Position numbers and translations under genes: made by a program
The notes under the pieces: model-generated
What the model was told of the DNA's origin: nothing
The model's input: the letters and a program-made list of their open reading frames with translations, nothing else
Databases searched by the model: none
NCBI RefSeq assembly: GCF_900101015.1
Contig: NZ_FNFZ01000003.1
Coordinates: forward strand, 1-64,000
DNA length: 64,000 bases
From: Sarcina sp. DSM 11001
Lineage (GTDB): Bacteria > Bacillota > Clostridia > Lachnospirales > Lachnospiraceae
Reading direction: 5' to 3'
In this document: in pieces, positions 17,821-25,942 of the stretch
Layout: every line of letters starts with the position of its first letter
Numbering within the stretch: the stretch's first letter is position 1

Positions 17821-18564
17821 ATGTTTGACGCAACAATTACAAAAGAGGAATGTGTTTTGTGGATCCGGGAATTTTTCGAAAAGAACGGTCCGGACTGTAA
17901 CGCAGTGATCGGAATCTCCGGAGGAAAGGATAGCTCTGTCGTAGCTGCTCTCTGTGCAGAAGCTTTGGGAACAGAGCGTGTGATCGGTGTCCTGATGCCA
18001 AACGGGATACAAAGCGATATCGACGCAGCACAGCTTCTGGTAAACCATCTCGGTATCAGACATTATACAATCAACATCCGGGACTCTGTAGAAGGACTGA
18101 AAAAAAACATTCCCTTCGAACTGTCCCGTCAAAGTGAAATCAACCTTCCTGCAAGAATCCGTATGGCAGCGCTTTATGCGGTCTCGCAAAGTAATAACGG
18201 CCGGGTCGCGAACACCTGCAATCTTTCCGAAGACTGGGTGGGCTACGCTACAAGATATGGGGACGGGGCAGGCGATTTCAGCCCCTGCTGTCTGCTGACA
18301 GTACAGGAAGTCAAAGCAGTCGGAAGAGTCCTGGGATTACCGGAGACGCTCATTGAGAAGACTCCGATCGACGGCCTCTCCGGAAAAACGGACGAAGACA
18401 ACCTCGGTTTTACCTATGAAGTGCTTGACCGGTACATCCGGACCGGTATCATTGATGATCCGCAGATACAACATCGGATCAATCTGCTTCATGCCGCAAA
18501 CCTCTTTAAGCTTCAGCCCATGCCGTCATTCGATCCGCATATCAAAATGAATCTGTCCGAATGA
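17821..18564 (+). CDS. nadE: NH3-dependent NAD+ synthetase
   Basis: A 247-residue enzyme making NAD+ from deamido-NAD+, ATP and ammonia, the last step of NAD biosynthesis. The ATP-pyrophosphatase loop SGGKDSS is at 33-39. The substrate-binding parts RIRMAALYAVSQSN and VANTCNLSEDWVGYATRYGDGAGD, and the IEKTPIDGLSGKTDEDNLGF loop, are typical. No N-terminal glutaminase domain is present, so ammonia or a separate glutaminase is needed. AAAGAGG precedes the ATG. purF follows 30 bases later and may be cotranscribed. Confidence 0.93.
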   Translation: MFDATITKEECVLWIREFFEKNGPDCNAVIGISGGKDSSVVAALCAEALGTERVIGVLMPNGIQSDIDAAQLLVNHLGIRHYTINIRDSVEGLKKNIPFELSRQSEINLPARIRMAALYAVSQSNNGRVANTCNLSEDWVGYATRYGDGAGDFSPCCLLTVQEVKAVGRVLGLPETLIEKTPIDGLSGKTDEDNLGFTYEVLDRYIRTGIIDDPQIQHRINLLHAANLFKLQPMPSFDPHIKMNLSE

Positions 18565-18594
18565 GGAGGAGCATCAGGAAAAAGGAGAACTCGT

Positions 18595-20016
18595 ATGAGT
18601 ATTCATGAAGAATGCGGTGTTTTCGGCGTCTTTGCTGAAAAGCTGATTAATGCGGCAAATATCTGTTACTATGGGTTATATGCCCTGCAGCACAGAGGAC
18701 AGGAAAGCTGCGGAATCGTTGTAAATGACGACGGCCTGTTTGTATCCCATAAGGATATCGGCCTGGTGAGTGAAGTATTCAGCCGGGATACACTTTCTTC
18801 CCTTCCCGAAGGCACAATGGCCGTTGCACATACACGTTATGGAACGACCGGTGGAACAAACCGGAATAACTGCCAGCCGATCGAAGTGAACCATCAAAAA
18901 GGGAGAATGGCCATTGCACACAATGGAAATCTTTCCAACGCGGCAGAACTTCGTTCGGCGCTTGAACTGTCCGGAGCCATTTTCCATACTTCCAGTGATA
19001 CTGAGACCATTGCCTATATCGTCACAAAAGAACGTTTAAACGCGCCTTCTATTGAAGAAGCGCTCAGCCGTGCAATGGGTATTCTGGACGGTGCCTATTC
19101 CCTGGTGCTGATGTCTCCGCAAAAGCTGATCTGTGCCAGAGACCCTTACGGATTCCGTCCGCTCTGTTATGGAAAGACAGAAGACGGCATATATGTAGTC
19201 GCCTCCGAAAGCTGTGCGCTCCATGCGGTCGGGGCTGAATTCATCCGGGATGTGGAGCCCGGAGAAATACTGATATTCAGTAAAGAAGGTGTTCTGTCGA
19301 GACGGGAACACTGCCGGTCGAAAAAGAAAAAGTTCTGTATCTTCGAATATATTTATTTCGCGCGTCCGGATTCTGTCATAGACGGACGGTCTGTACATGC
19401 TGCCCGCATCAATGCCGGAAAGGTTCTGGCGCGGGAACATCCTGCAGATGCGGATATCGTCATCGGCGTTCCGGACTCCGGTCTGGATGCTGCGCTCGGT
19501 TACAGCAGAGAATCGGGTATTCCCTATGGCATAGGGCTGATCAAAAACAAATATATCGGAAGAACCTTCATTGCACCCGTCGACCGCCTGGATCAAGTGA
19601 AGATTAAATTATCTGCTGTCAAAGAAGTAGTGGAAAACAAGAGCATTGTCCTGATAGACGACTCTATCGTCCGGGGTACGACCAGCGGCCGCATTATTTT
19701 ACTGCTTCGTGAAGCAGGTGCAAAAAAGATCCATATGCGTGTTTCTGCTCCACCATTTCTATTCCCCTGCTTTTATGGAACAGATATTGATTCCAGTGAA
19801 AATCTGATTGCCTGTCATCATTCTGTTCCCGAAATTGCAGAAATCATAGGGGCGGATTCCCTCGGCTTTCTTTCGGTCAACAGCCTGGAAAGGCTTTCCG
19901 GAAACGTGGACTATTGCAGCGCATGTTTTGACGGCCATTATCCAACGAAAATACCGGCAGATACCAGAAAGAACCGGTTTGAACAGCGGTTGTCAGAGAA
20001 AACAAGTCTTTTATAA
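18595..20016 (+). CDS. purF: Amidophosphoribosyltransferase
   Basis: A 473-residue enzyme catalysing the first committed step of purine synthesis (PRPP + glutamine to phosphoribosylamine). The N-terminal nucleophile amidotransferase begins MSIHEECGVFG, with the catalytic Cys at position 7 after a short propeptide. The PRPP-binding loop reads VLIDDSIVRGTTSG. Cysteines in KKFCIFEY, IACHHS and DYCSACF match the Fe-S ligands of the Bacillus-type enzyme. AAAGGAG supports the start. It lies downstream of nadE rather than in a large pur operon. Confidence 0.95.
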   Translation: MSIHEECGVFGVFAEKLINAANICYYGLYALQHRGQESCGIVVNDDGLFVSHKDIGLVSEVFSRDTLSSLPEGTMAVAHTRYGTTGGTNRNNCQPIEVNHQKGRMAIAHNGNLSNAAELRSALELSGAIFHTSSDTETIAYIVTKERLNAPSIEEALSRAMGILDGAYSLVLMSPQKLICARDPYGFRPLCYGKTEDGIYVVASESCALHAVGAEFIRDVEPGEILIFSKEGVLSRREHCRSKKKKFCIFEYIYFARPDSVIDGRSVHAARINAGKVLAREHPADADIVIGVPDSGLDAALGYSRESGIPYGIGLIKNKYIGRTFIAPVDRLDQVKIKLSAVKEVVENKSIVLIDDSIVRGTTSGRIILLLREAGAKKIHMRVSAPPFLFPCFYGTDIDSSENLIACHHSVPEIAEIIGADSLGFLSVNSLERLSGNVDYCSACFDGHYPTKIPADTRKNRFEQRLSEKTSLL

Positions 20017-20130
20017 AAGAAACGCCGCACTTCCATAATCCTATGATCCAGCACGACATAATATATAACGTAGTTTTTACATATATCGGGTAGTACGGAT
20101 TCTCCCTTGCCCTTGTTGATGGATAAAATA

Positions 20131-20148
20131 AGCCCTCCACAGAGGGCT
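20131..20148. terminator. Hairpin after purF
   Basis: AGCCCTC and GAGGGCT pair around a four-base loop about 115 bases past purF, with a modest T run. It is probably the purF terminator. Confidence 0.5.
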
Positions 20149-20180
20149 TTACACACTTCATCTGGTGCGTCAGCACCATG

Positions 20181-20210
20181 AAAAAAGCCCACTGCGCTTG
20201 GCAATGGGCT
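20181..20210 (-). terminator. Probable original guaA terminator, now displaced
   Basis: On the minus strand GCCCATTGC pairs with GCAGTGGGC, followed by a run of six T. No minus-strand gene ends close by except across the attachment site at 20299. It would lie about 90 bases past the guaA stop if the two elements were removed. Confidence 0.6.
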
Positions 20211-20298
20211 CCGTCATCATAATTTCGTTATAGGATTATTCGCTGGTCCGATTTGCTAAAATGAGGATAGCGGAGGGTGGGAATTCACAGGCGTTTTC

Positions 20299-20310
20299 TT
20301 ATTCGTACTC
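20299..20310. other. Attachment site core, distal end of element I
   Basis: The 12-base core TTATTCGTACTC is identical and in the same orientation to those at 31213 and 41853. It marks the junction of element I with the purF-side chromosome. Confidence 0.85.
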
Positions 20311-20412
20311 TAAAATCGGATTCCGTTTCTAACCCGTTTGGGTTTTATGAAATATACGATTTTGACTTTCAGTGATACCAGTTATCCTGATTCCACAGGG
20401 TATATGAACTGG

Positions 20413-20447
20413 TGTTATCAAATTGTTATCAGCAGAGTGTTATCAAC
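20413..20447. promoter_or_regulatory. Integrase arm-type sites, element I distal end
   Basis: Three spaced copies of TGTTATCA lie about 110 bases inside the attachment core. The same word occurs twice near the other end of element I (31135-31155). Confidence 0.6.
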
Positions 20448-20494
20448 TCTCAGAGATTTCTCCTTGCAGTTATTAAGAGTCCTGCTGCCATCAG

Positions 20495-20971
20495 TTATTG
20501 TTCACCCGCCTGGGATAGAACATATTCCTTCACGGTCGGACTGATAAACAGACCATCCGTTATAAGCCGGTCAACGAGCGGTTTCACCTTTTCAATGTGA
20601 CCTTCCCTTTTCGCTCGAAGCAGAACTCCCATCGTTCCTGTGACGGTCAGACCAAGGTATTTTGCCGTCTTTTTGGCCATATTATCATCAAGTATCAGCA
20701 GATCAGCACTACATTCCTGTGCCAATGTAATTACCTCTATCTCACCGGCATGCAGGCGCGTACTGAAACTATTCTTTTGACTCTGTATAGGAGCCTTTCT
20801 TACCTTAATCCAGTCAGATTGCTTTACCAACGTGTGCGCTGGCTCACTTATTATCTCAGACAGCACCGCCTCCGGGATGAGAATCTCACCATAGAGTTCT
20901 TTCAGGAGATTCAAATATCCGATATCCGCTAATGCTATGATCGGCGTTGTATTTACGATCACCTTACGCAT
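20495..20971 (-). CDS. DUF3368-type PIN-domain toxin-like protein
   Basis: A 158-residue PIN-fold protein, probably a ribonuclease toxin. The acidic residues expected of the fold are visible: an early Asp in IIALADIGYL, a Glu in the LHAGEIEVITLA segment, and Asp residues in LLILDDNMAKKTA. The phrase GTMGVLLRAKREG is typical of the DUF3368 subgroup. It overlaps the upstream 70-odd-residue UPF0175 gene by eight bases, the standard order for this toxin-antitoxin-like pair. It sits at the distal end of element I, where it could stabilise the element. Confidence 0.8.
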   Translation of the reverse strand: MRKVIVNTTPIIALADIGYLNLLKELYGEILIPEAVLSEIISEPAHTLVKQSDWIKVRKAPIQSQKNSFSTRLHAGEIEVITLAQECSADLLILDDNMAKKTAKYLGLTVTGTMGVLLRAKREGHIEKVKPLVDRLITDGLFISPTVKEYVLSQAGEQ

Positions 20972-21218
20972 TGTTCATCTCCTCGATAAACTCCTGTTCG
21001 TCATCATATTGAAAGATGGAGATTCCGTTAGCTCCCAGGTATCTGATAAACTCTTCCTTGCTCATATCGGCGATTTGCGCACAATACCCCAGAGACACTT
21101 TGCTCTGGGTATAATAGCATAATGCTACAGCTCGTTTTGCAAAAGCCAAAGTATCCTGCTTACTCATTTTAGTGTCATAGAGGACTTCGTTTGGTATAGA
21201 AAAAGCAATTTCGCACAT
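20964..21218 (-). CDS. UPF0175-family antitoxin-like protein
   Basis: An 84-residue protein. AAGGAGGG nine bases upstream selects the ATG at 21218 rather than one seven codons earlier. The segment LAFAKRAVALCYYTQSKVSLGYCAQIADMSKEEF matches the UPF0175 pattern of a small helical DNA-binding domain with a short C-terminal tail that would bind the PIN partner. It is cotranscribed and overlapping with the PIN gene. A 19-base palindrome upstream (21307-21325) may be its operator. Confidence 0.75.
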   Translation of the reverse strand: MCEIAFSIPNEVLYDTKMSKQDTLAFAKRAVALCYYTQSKVSLGYCAQIADMSKEEFIRYLGANGISIFQYDDEQEFIEEMNNA

Positions 21219-21306
21219 ATCGCTCAACCCTCCTTGCATTGAACATCAAATATTCGATGTCTCGAAAACACTAGTGAAACACTTCCTGTTTGTGTTATTA
21301 AATATA

Positions 21307-21325
21307 AGTCAGACAGTGTCTGACT
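21307..21325. promoter_or_regulatory. 19-base perfect palindrome upstream of the toxin-antitoxin pair
   Basis: AGTCAGACA and TGTCTGACT flank a single G. It lies about 90 bases before the antitoxin start in an AT-rich stretch, as expected for an autoregulatory operator. A weaker palindrome, CATCAAATATTCGATG, lies nearer the gene at 21244-21259. Confidence 0.5.
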
Positions 21326-21423
21326 AATTGTATAAGTTAAATACAGTTTTCGCGCATAAAAATATTACTGTGACTGAATCCTTTGCTGTAACGTTCTGCC
21401 TGGTATCTCTCTGTTGCAGGAAA

Positions 21424-21624
21424 TCATTCTTCCCTGCTCTCGTACTGAAAACCTTCCATCTCTACCTTATAGGTCATCAGACGAAGAAGGTACTCGGGCA
21501 TACCACGTTTTCCCAGATGCCAGTCCTGAACTGTACGATACGGAATGTTGAAATACTGAGCAAAAGCTTTCCAATTCATCCCGGTTTTCTCTTTCAGTTT
21601 AATCAAATCATCTATTGTACTCAT
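21424..21624 (-). CDS. Small HTH-like DNA-binding protein
   Basis: A 66-residue protein beginning MSTIDDLIKLKEKTGMNWKAF, followed by IPYRTVQDWHLGKRGMPEYLLRLM, which reads as a Cro/XRE-like helix-turn-helix of the plasmid-borne antitoxin type. It stands alone on the minus strand. A perfect palindrome (21637-21651) just upstream suggests autoregulation. A decayed copy with a matching palindrome lies upstream of the symporter at 14390-14507. No toxin partner is adjacent on the downstream side except the PIN pair about 200 bases away. Confidence 0.65.
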   Translation of the reverse strand: MSTIDDLIKLKEKTGMNWKAFAQYFNIPYRTVQDWHLGKRGMPEYLLRLMTYKVEMEGFQYESREE

Positions 21625-21636
21625 GAGTTTATGCTA

Positions 21637-21651
21637 ACACGCATTGCGTGT
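21637..21651. promoter_or_regulatory. Palindromic operator-like site ACACGCATTGCGTGT
   Basis: A perfect 7+1+7 palindrome directly before the small HTH gene. The corresponding site at 14493-14507 differs in both arms in a compensating way. Confidence 0.55.
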
Positions 21652-21715
21652 CAAAACAATATATTTCCTGAATTCTGATAGGTCCTGATTCATCATCACT
21701 TCTTCTTGAACGAAC

Positions 21716-22567
21716 TCAAGCCCATTCCAATACCTTGAACCAAGGTAAAACAAGGTTTCTCTCCCTTAACGTTTCTCCATATTCCTCCCATACCAGACGC
21801 AACAATTCCATAAAGGGATTTGAATCAGATTCCGCAAGCAACTTTAGATCATATTCATTCCAGTTAATATCTACCAATACTGTCTTGAAGTCCTGATATA
21901 CTGAATCGTCTCTATCCTTACTTCTGTCTTTTGCCTTTAAACAACCATACAGCCGCTCACATTGAACCATTGGAATCACTTCATCCAGAAATCGTTCAGT
22001 AAAGTCAATATACTCTGTATGCCGATAATCACTATCTCCATTTCTGATACATATTCGAGAGCCACCCAAGGTCACTGTTAGTTCATACTCTGCATCAAAG
22101 CTGTATATCCTGTTACTGTAACTTATCCTGTCTGGGACGTTTGTAAATTCGGTTTTTGGAGGCATAATCTTTCCTACCGAAGGCATTTTATCAATATACT
22201 CTCTCATTTTTCGTCGGCCTTTTTTAGTTAAAGTCCACTCATTGATAAAGTACTCATCCTTGCCGTCCATTAATACGTCATAGAGTTCAGAAAGACATTT
22301 ATAAATGTCTTTCGTTTCCTTCTTTAGGTCTTCTGGAAGGTCTGTTCTCTCCCGATAAGGCTTGTCCTTTATTGAAGCCAACCATTCCATTTCGGATTTG
22401 GGAATGTTCGTATTCGAACACATCTCGCCCAATTCCTGTTTTGTATAATATAAAAGGCTGTAATGCCTGCGAGCTGCCTCGATCCAAGCCGGTTGTTCCA
22501 ATTGCTTAATTCTATAGTAGGCTCTCATTCGCACGAGGTATGCCTCATATTCCGTTCGTCTCCGCAT
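21716..22567 (-). CDS. Unknown 283-residue cargo protein
   Basis: I do not recognise this family. The protein is soluble, charged and predicted mostly helical in its first 150 residues, beginning with a tyrosine- and arginine-rich segment (RMRAYYRIKQLEQPAW). The C-terminal half looks beta-rich around TVTLGGSRICIRNGDSDYRH, then acidic. There is no signal peptide, membrane helix or obvious nuclease motif. GAGGG precedes the ATG. It lies between the zinc-ribbon pair and the small HTH gene in the cargo of element I, so a role in defence or element maintenance is possible but not shown. Confidence 0.55.
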   Translation of the reverse strand: MRRRTEYEAYLVRMRAYYRIKQLEQPAWIEAARRHYSLLYYTKQELGEMCSNTNIPKSEMEWLASIKDKPYRERTDLPEDLKKETKDIYKCLSELYDVLMDGKDEYFINEWTLTKKGRRKMREYIDKMPSVGKIMPPKTEFTNVPDRISYSNRIYSFDAEYELTVTLGGSRICIRNGDSDYRHTEYIDFTERFLDEVIPMVQCERLYGCLKAKDRSKDRDDSVYQDFKTVLVDINWNEYDLKLLAESDSNPFMELLRLVWEEYGETLRERNLVLPWFKVLEWA

Positions 22568-22874
22568 CGCTATCCCTCATTGCAGGCCAGTCCCCAAATC
22601 CCCATCTTTAAATTTTAAGTTCTATTACACTTTGGGCATTCTGAATCAATATGCATAAACTTAAATCCATATACAATTCTGCGACGTTTTGATTGTTCAA
22701 TACTGGCTTTCCGCAGAGTACTTGATTATTCGTGTTGGATGGTTAAGAATTTATTATATTTCGTATTCTTTACCAAAAAACCGATAACAATTAGGAATTG
22801 GTCCCCATGAGCTATCGATAAATAACTACATGCTTTACAAGGAATCGTAAAAAATTACAGCTTTTAGAATATGT
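22568..22874. other. Gap with possible decayed coding remnants
   Basis: On the minus strand several short stretches look coding-like, including one that ends with a C-x-x-C pair and a stop near 22625, and another reading NCYRFFGKEYEI. Stops interrupt all frames. It may be the remains of a gene, but no intact gene or RNA is seen. Confidence 0.35.
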
Positions 22875-23357
22875 TCAATCATAGATGCCTTCTGGCTTGA
22901 TTATCATATAATCATTACATCTTGGACAACGAAGCCATGATTTTCTCTTCATCCCAGAATCATCGATTACGGGATTCATATCCTGTTCTGAAATCTGAAT
23001 TGCATGTCTCTTTCCGCATACCGGACAAGGGATGCTTTTTCCTGTGAATGTTCCCCTTCTTCCGTGAATTATGACATAGTTTCCATTAAAGTAGTCATTA
23101 CATGCACTGCAGTAGTACAAGGCGGATAAAACCTCTATTTTCGGATTATTATCAGGCTGATCTGTTTTCTTGTCTTCTGCATTTGTACACTGTTTTAGCG
23201 CATCATAAATTCTCTGAAGTTCAGGATCTGCCTTCCCTTCTTTAAACTGTTCTTCTGTCATCTTTATTACATCTCTGTCACTGAATCCGCCAAATCCAAA
23301 CTGTGGATAAAAAGAATAGCCACAAGTTCCACACGTCATATAATAAATACTGCCCAT
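22875..23357 (-). CDS. Zinc-ribbon protein, second of a paralogous pair
   Basis: A 160-residue protein, started at the ATG with GGAGG upstream (12 codons inside the longest frame). Four pairs of cysteines are spread along it: TCGTCGYSF near the start, YYCSACNDYF in the middle, IPCPVCGKRH and LRCPRCNDYM towards the end. This implies two or more zinc ribbons. Its neighbour 28 bases upstream has the same length and the same cysteine spacing, so the two are diverged duplicates. The family is unknown to me. Nucleic-acid binding or protein-protein roles are the usual fate of such ribbons. Confidence 0.6.
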   Translation of the reverse strand: MGSIYYMTCGTCGYSFYPQFGFGGFSDRDVIKMTEEQFKEGKADPELQRIYDALKQCTNAEDKKTDQPDNNPKIEVLSALYYCSACNDYFNGNYVIIHGRRGTFTGKSIPCPVCGKRHAIQISEQDMNPVIDDSGMKRKSWLRCPRCNDYMIIKPEGIYD

Positions 23358-23385
23358 ACTTTCCTCCGTGTTGCAATAACATGCA

Positions 23386-23904
23386 TCAGTCAAAAAAAGA
23401 CACGCCAGTTAATTCAAGCCTGCCGCCACATTTTGGACAAGATATGTAACCACTCTCCTTATGTTCTTCATCCTTGTTTTTCATTAGAGCATCGAGATTT
23501 ATTGGAGACGCTAAGTTTCCGCATGACGGGCATTTCACGTCGTTCTCTATAAAGACTCCTCTTTTACATTTAATGTTTACTCTTTTGTGGTTGATTAATT
23601 TTTTACAATGATTACATCTATATGGGAACGACATAAGATGAATTCTGGGAAAAGGATTTGCATTAATTCGTTTTTTCTTTTCATCCTGTCTTAAAAAGGC
23701 TGGGACAATGTCTTCTTTTCTTTCTTCATCATCGACACAAGCATTGATAGCATTATAAATAATCTGTATCTCTTTAGGTCCTCCCTGTCTTTCAAAACGC
23801 TTCTTCCATTCTATGTCCTCTAAAAAGCCTTGTCTGCCTTCGCCTAATAACCCATTGAAAGAATATTTGCATTGCTTACAGTTCAAATGAAGTATATTTC
23901 CCAT
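23386..23904 (-). CDS. Zinc-ribbon protein, first of a paralogous pair
   Basis: A 172-residue protein with cysteine pairs in LNCKQCKYSF, YRCNHCKKLI, VKCPSCGNLA and ISCPKCGGRL. This is the same order and approximate spacing as the downstream gene. Both start MG-x-I and share YSF after the first cysteine pair. The middle part (about residues 25-85) is charged and contains EIQIIYNAINACVDDEERK, matching LQRIYDALKQC in the paralogue. The pair is cotranscribed in the cargo region of element I. No enzyme motif is seen. Confidence 0.6.
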   Translation of the reverse strand: MGNILHLNCKQCKYSFNGLLGEGRQGFLEDIEWKKRFERQGGPKEIQIIYNAINACVDDEERKEDIVPAFLRQDEKKKRINANPFPRIHLMSFPYRCNHCKKLINHKRVNIKCKRGVFIENDVKCPSCGNLASPINLDALMKNKDEEHKESGYISCPKCGGRLELTGVSFFD

Positions 23905-24048
23905 TAGTGATAATTCCTCTCAAAATCAGCTCATTTGAATCTTTCAAGATATCAGATAGATGTATATACTCTATAACAAATCGCAAGGGTCATTCACACC
24001 GTCTTCAATTAACATATACCTAAGCCATGATCGATCCTCGTTCAAAAC

Positions 24049-24288
24049 TCACAAAATAGCCAGGCTCGGATTCTCTCTATCAAAAATTTCTTTCTGTTCA
24101 GCGGTTAAATGGTCGGGATAATCCCCCCAATAATTAAATACTTCTTTAAGGTCAAATGAAAACAATAATGGGCCACGTCTGTCCATATCATCAAGCCACC
24201 AAATTGTGTCATCCTCATTCCTTTTTTGAGGATCACCGAACCTATCATTATTTAGGAAAAAGGTTACTTGCGGATTTTTCGAAAACAA
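24049..24288 (-). CDS. Small acidic protein with a DYP..LT..E..IFD.ENP motif
   Basis: A 79-residue protein with a probable TTG start. The core DDTIWWLDD, then LFSFDLKEVFNYWGDYPDHLT and EIFDRENP, is a pattern I associate with a widespread family of small uncharacterised proteins in gut Firmicutes, but no function is known to me. Upstream, the same frame is open for 30 codons ending in a TAA just before this start (about 24301-24393), so the gene may have been longer and acquired a stop. Confidence 0.5.
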   Translation of the reverse strand: MFSKNPQVTFFLNNDRFGDPQKRNEDDTIWWLDDMDRRGPLLFSFDLKEVFNYWGDYPDHLTAEQKEIFDRENPSLAIL

Positions 24289-24586
24289 TATGTCATTCCT
24301 TTATATGATATCCCAACTTCTATTATCAAAGTTTTGTCTTCCTGCTTTGATTTTCTCTGCATCCTCTGGAATGACCCGGATTCTGCTTGTCATTTCAGTA
24401 CTGTCAATTTATCATTCCCTACATAAAGTATGCACCTGAGGAATAAATCAATCCTATAGGCACTTCTATATCCGGTGCCCAACACTAAGGAATGTATCAA
24501 GAGTATCACAGAGGTGATAGCACATCAAGAACTGAGACAATAAGGATAGATAGATTCTTCTATTCATAATCATATTTTTTACTCCG
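24289..24586. other. Gap between relaxase and small acidic gene
   Basis: Contains only a 30-codon open frame on the minus strand beginning MTSRIRVIPEDAEK (ending near 24301), in frame with the next gene but separated by TAA. No RNA or repeat is recognised. Confidence 0.35.
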
Positions 24587-25942
24587 TTACAACGACCACT
24601 CAGTCCTACCTCTCTGCCTCTTCCTCTGGTTTCTCTCCCACTCCTCGCGCTTATCCTGTTCGCCTGCAATCCGCTCCACCTGGTCTTCCCCTACAGCATG
24701 CTCCACCAGCTCCAATGTATGAGACCTCTCATTCAGCAGTTTGTTCTTTTCCTCCAGTTTATTGACACGGTTCAGGAGATGGTCAACTTTCTGCTCAGTC
24801 TTTTTTAGGCTCTTCTGCAGGCGTTCATTCGCCTCAAGGGCATGGATCAGCTGCAGAGTGAGGTTCTTAATTACGTTTTTGAGTGTATTGACAAGCGGTA
24901 GTGCTTTCTTTTCACGATATGTCCCGGCTCCCATCAGGAAATCGGGCTCCGGAAGCTGCCACTTCTTCGCATCATCATATTCGTGAACATTTCTCTCAAA
25001 TGTCCGGATGTACGCTTTTAAGTCATCAGCCTTCTTCTGGTTTTCTTCCACGATTGCTTCTGCTTCTTCCGCCTCCTTCTTTGCCGTTGCTACGGCTTGA
25101 AGGGCTTCTTCTTTTTCCTCCCTGGCTTCAGCTGTTTCCCTGCGTAGTTCAGTCAGTTCGTGATTTGCCTGTGAAAGCTCCATATGCAGTTGCGCAGAGA
25201 CTTTCAGCTGTGCTTCCGTAGTCCGTTCAATATTTTCTTTTTGTCTTTCAAGCTGTTCAACTTCTTTTGTCCGTTCCTTCTTCTTGTAGTCCAGTACAGA
25301 CAGGTGTTCCTCATGGGTACCCTTCTTCTCCCATTCGACACCGTGCGCCAGCATAATCTCTGCCAACCGCTCCTTCTCTGCATTTGCCCACTGGTCCCAC
25401 TCTGTGTCACTGCGGGTGCCTCCCTTAAAGCCAAGGGCTTCCAACGCCTTTTTCAGAGAGACTCTGGTATCAAGGCCTCTTTTGCTGCCTGTCGTATAAG
25501 GAACAAAGTCAATGTGCAGGTGCGGTGTTGCCTCGTCCATATGAAGATGGGCGGAAAAGACACGAAGTGTCGAATTCCTTTTCTGAAATCCCCTCATGTA
25601 CTCATCCAACAGTCTGGCGGCAAATGCCCCGTCCTCAGTTGCAGCGGCGCAGGTATCTTTGTTGCCGATCTGAATGATGATCTCATGAAAAGGCTTCTCC
25701 TGTTTTCCAGAACAGATCTTCTCATAATAATTCTCAATCTTCCTGTCTGACCGCTTCTGCTTCGCATTGTACCTGGCAAGGGCATCATCGAATAATTCGT
25801 GATAGACATCTTTGATATTTTCATTACAATATTCTATGTTCAGGTGACTCCGGGATGGATCTACATTCTCTGCATAGAAGACCCGGCTGTTGTGATTCAG
25901 CGATCCCTTTCCCACCATCACGCTGATTGTGTTCTTGTGCAT
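24587..25942 (-). CDS. MobV-family relaxase, element I
   Basis: A 451-residue mobilisation protein that would nick the element's oriT and lead DNA transfer. The N-terminal 200 residues hold the Pre/Mob domain with the metal-binding signature HLHMDEATPHLHIDF. The rest is a long coiled coil (about 230-420) with a basic tail ending RKRQRGRTEWSL. The start beginning MHKNTISVMVGKGS is chosen for its AAGGAGAGG and its agreement with the element II copy. The upstream block 26065-26426 probably contains its oriT. Almost the same protein is at 35180-36535. Confidence 0.9.
   Translation of the reverse strand: MHKNTISVMVGKGSLNHNSRVFYAENVDPSRSHLNIEYCNENIKDVYHELFDDALARYNAKQKRSDRKIENYYEKICSGKQEKPFHEIIIQIGNKDTCAAATEDGAFAARLLDEYMRGFQKRNSTLRVFSAHLHMDEATPHLHIDFVPYTTGSKRGLDTRVSLKKALEALGFKGGTRSDTEWDQWANAEKERLAEIMLAHGVEWEKKGTHEEHLSVLDYKKKERTKEVEQLERQKENIERTTEAQLKVSAQLHMELSQANHELTELRRETAEAREEKEEALQAVATAKKEAEEAEAIVEENQKKADDLKAYIRTFERNVHEYDDAKKWQLPEPDFLMGAGTYREKKALPLVNTLKNVIKNLTLQLIHALEANERLQKSLKKTEQKVDHLLNRVNKLEEKNKLLNERSHTLELVEHAVGEDQVERIAGEQDKREEWERNQRKRQRGRTEWSL

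Noticed and set aside
20338-20544. Small plus-strand open frame at the distal end of element I
   Set aside because: It covers the integrase arm-type repeats and the end of the PIN gene. It has no ribosome binding site.
24466-24669. 67-codon minus-strand frame overlapping the relaxase 3' end
   Set aside because: It overlaps the relaxase in another frame and has no start signal or homologous frame at the same place in element II.
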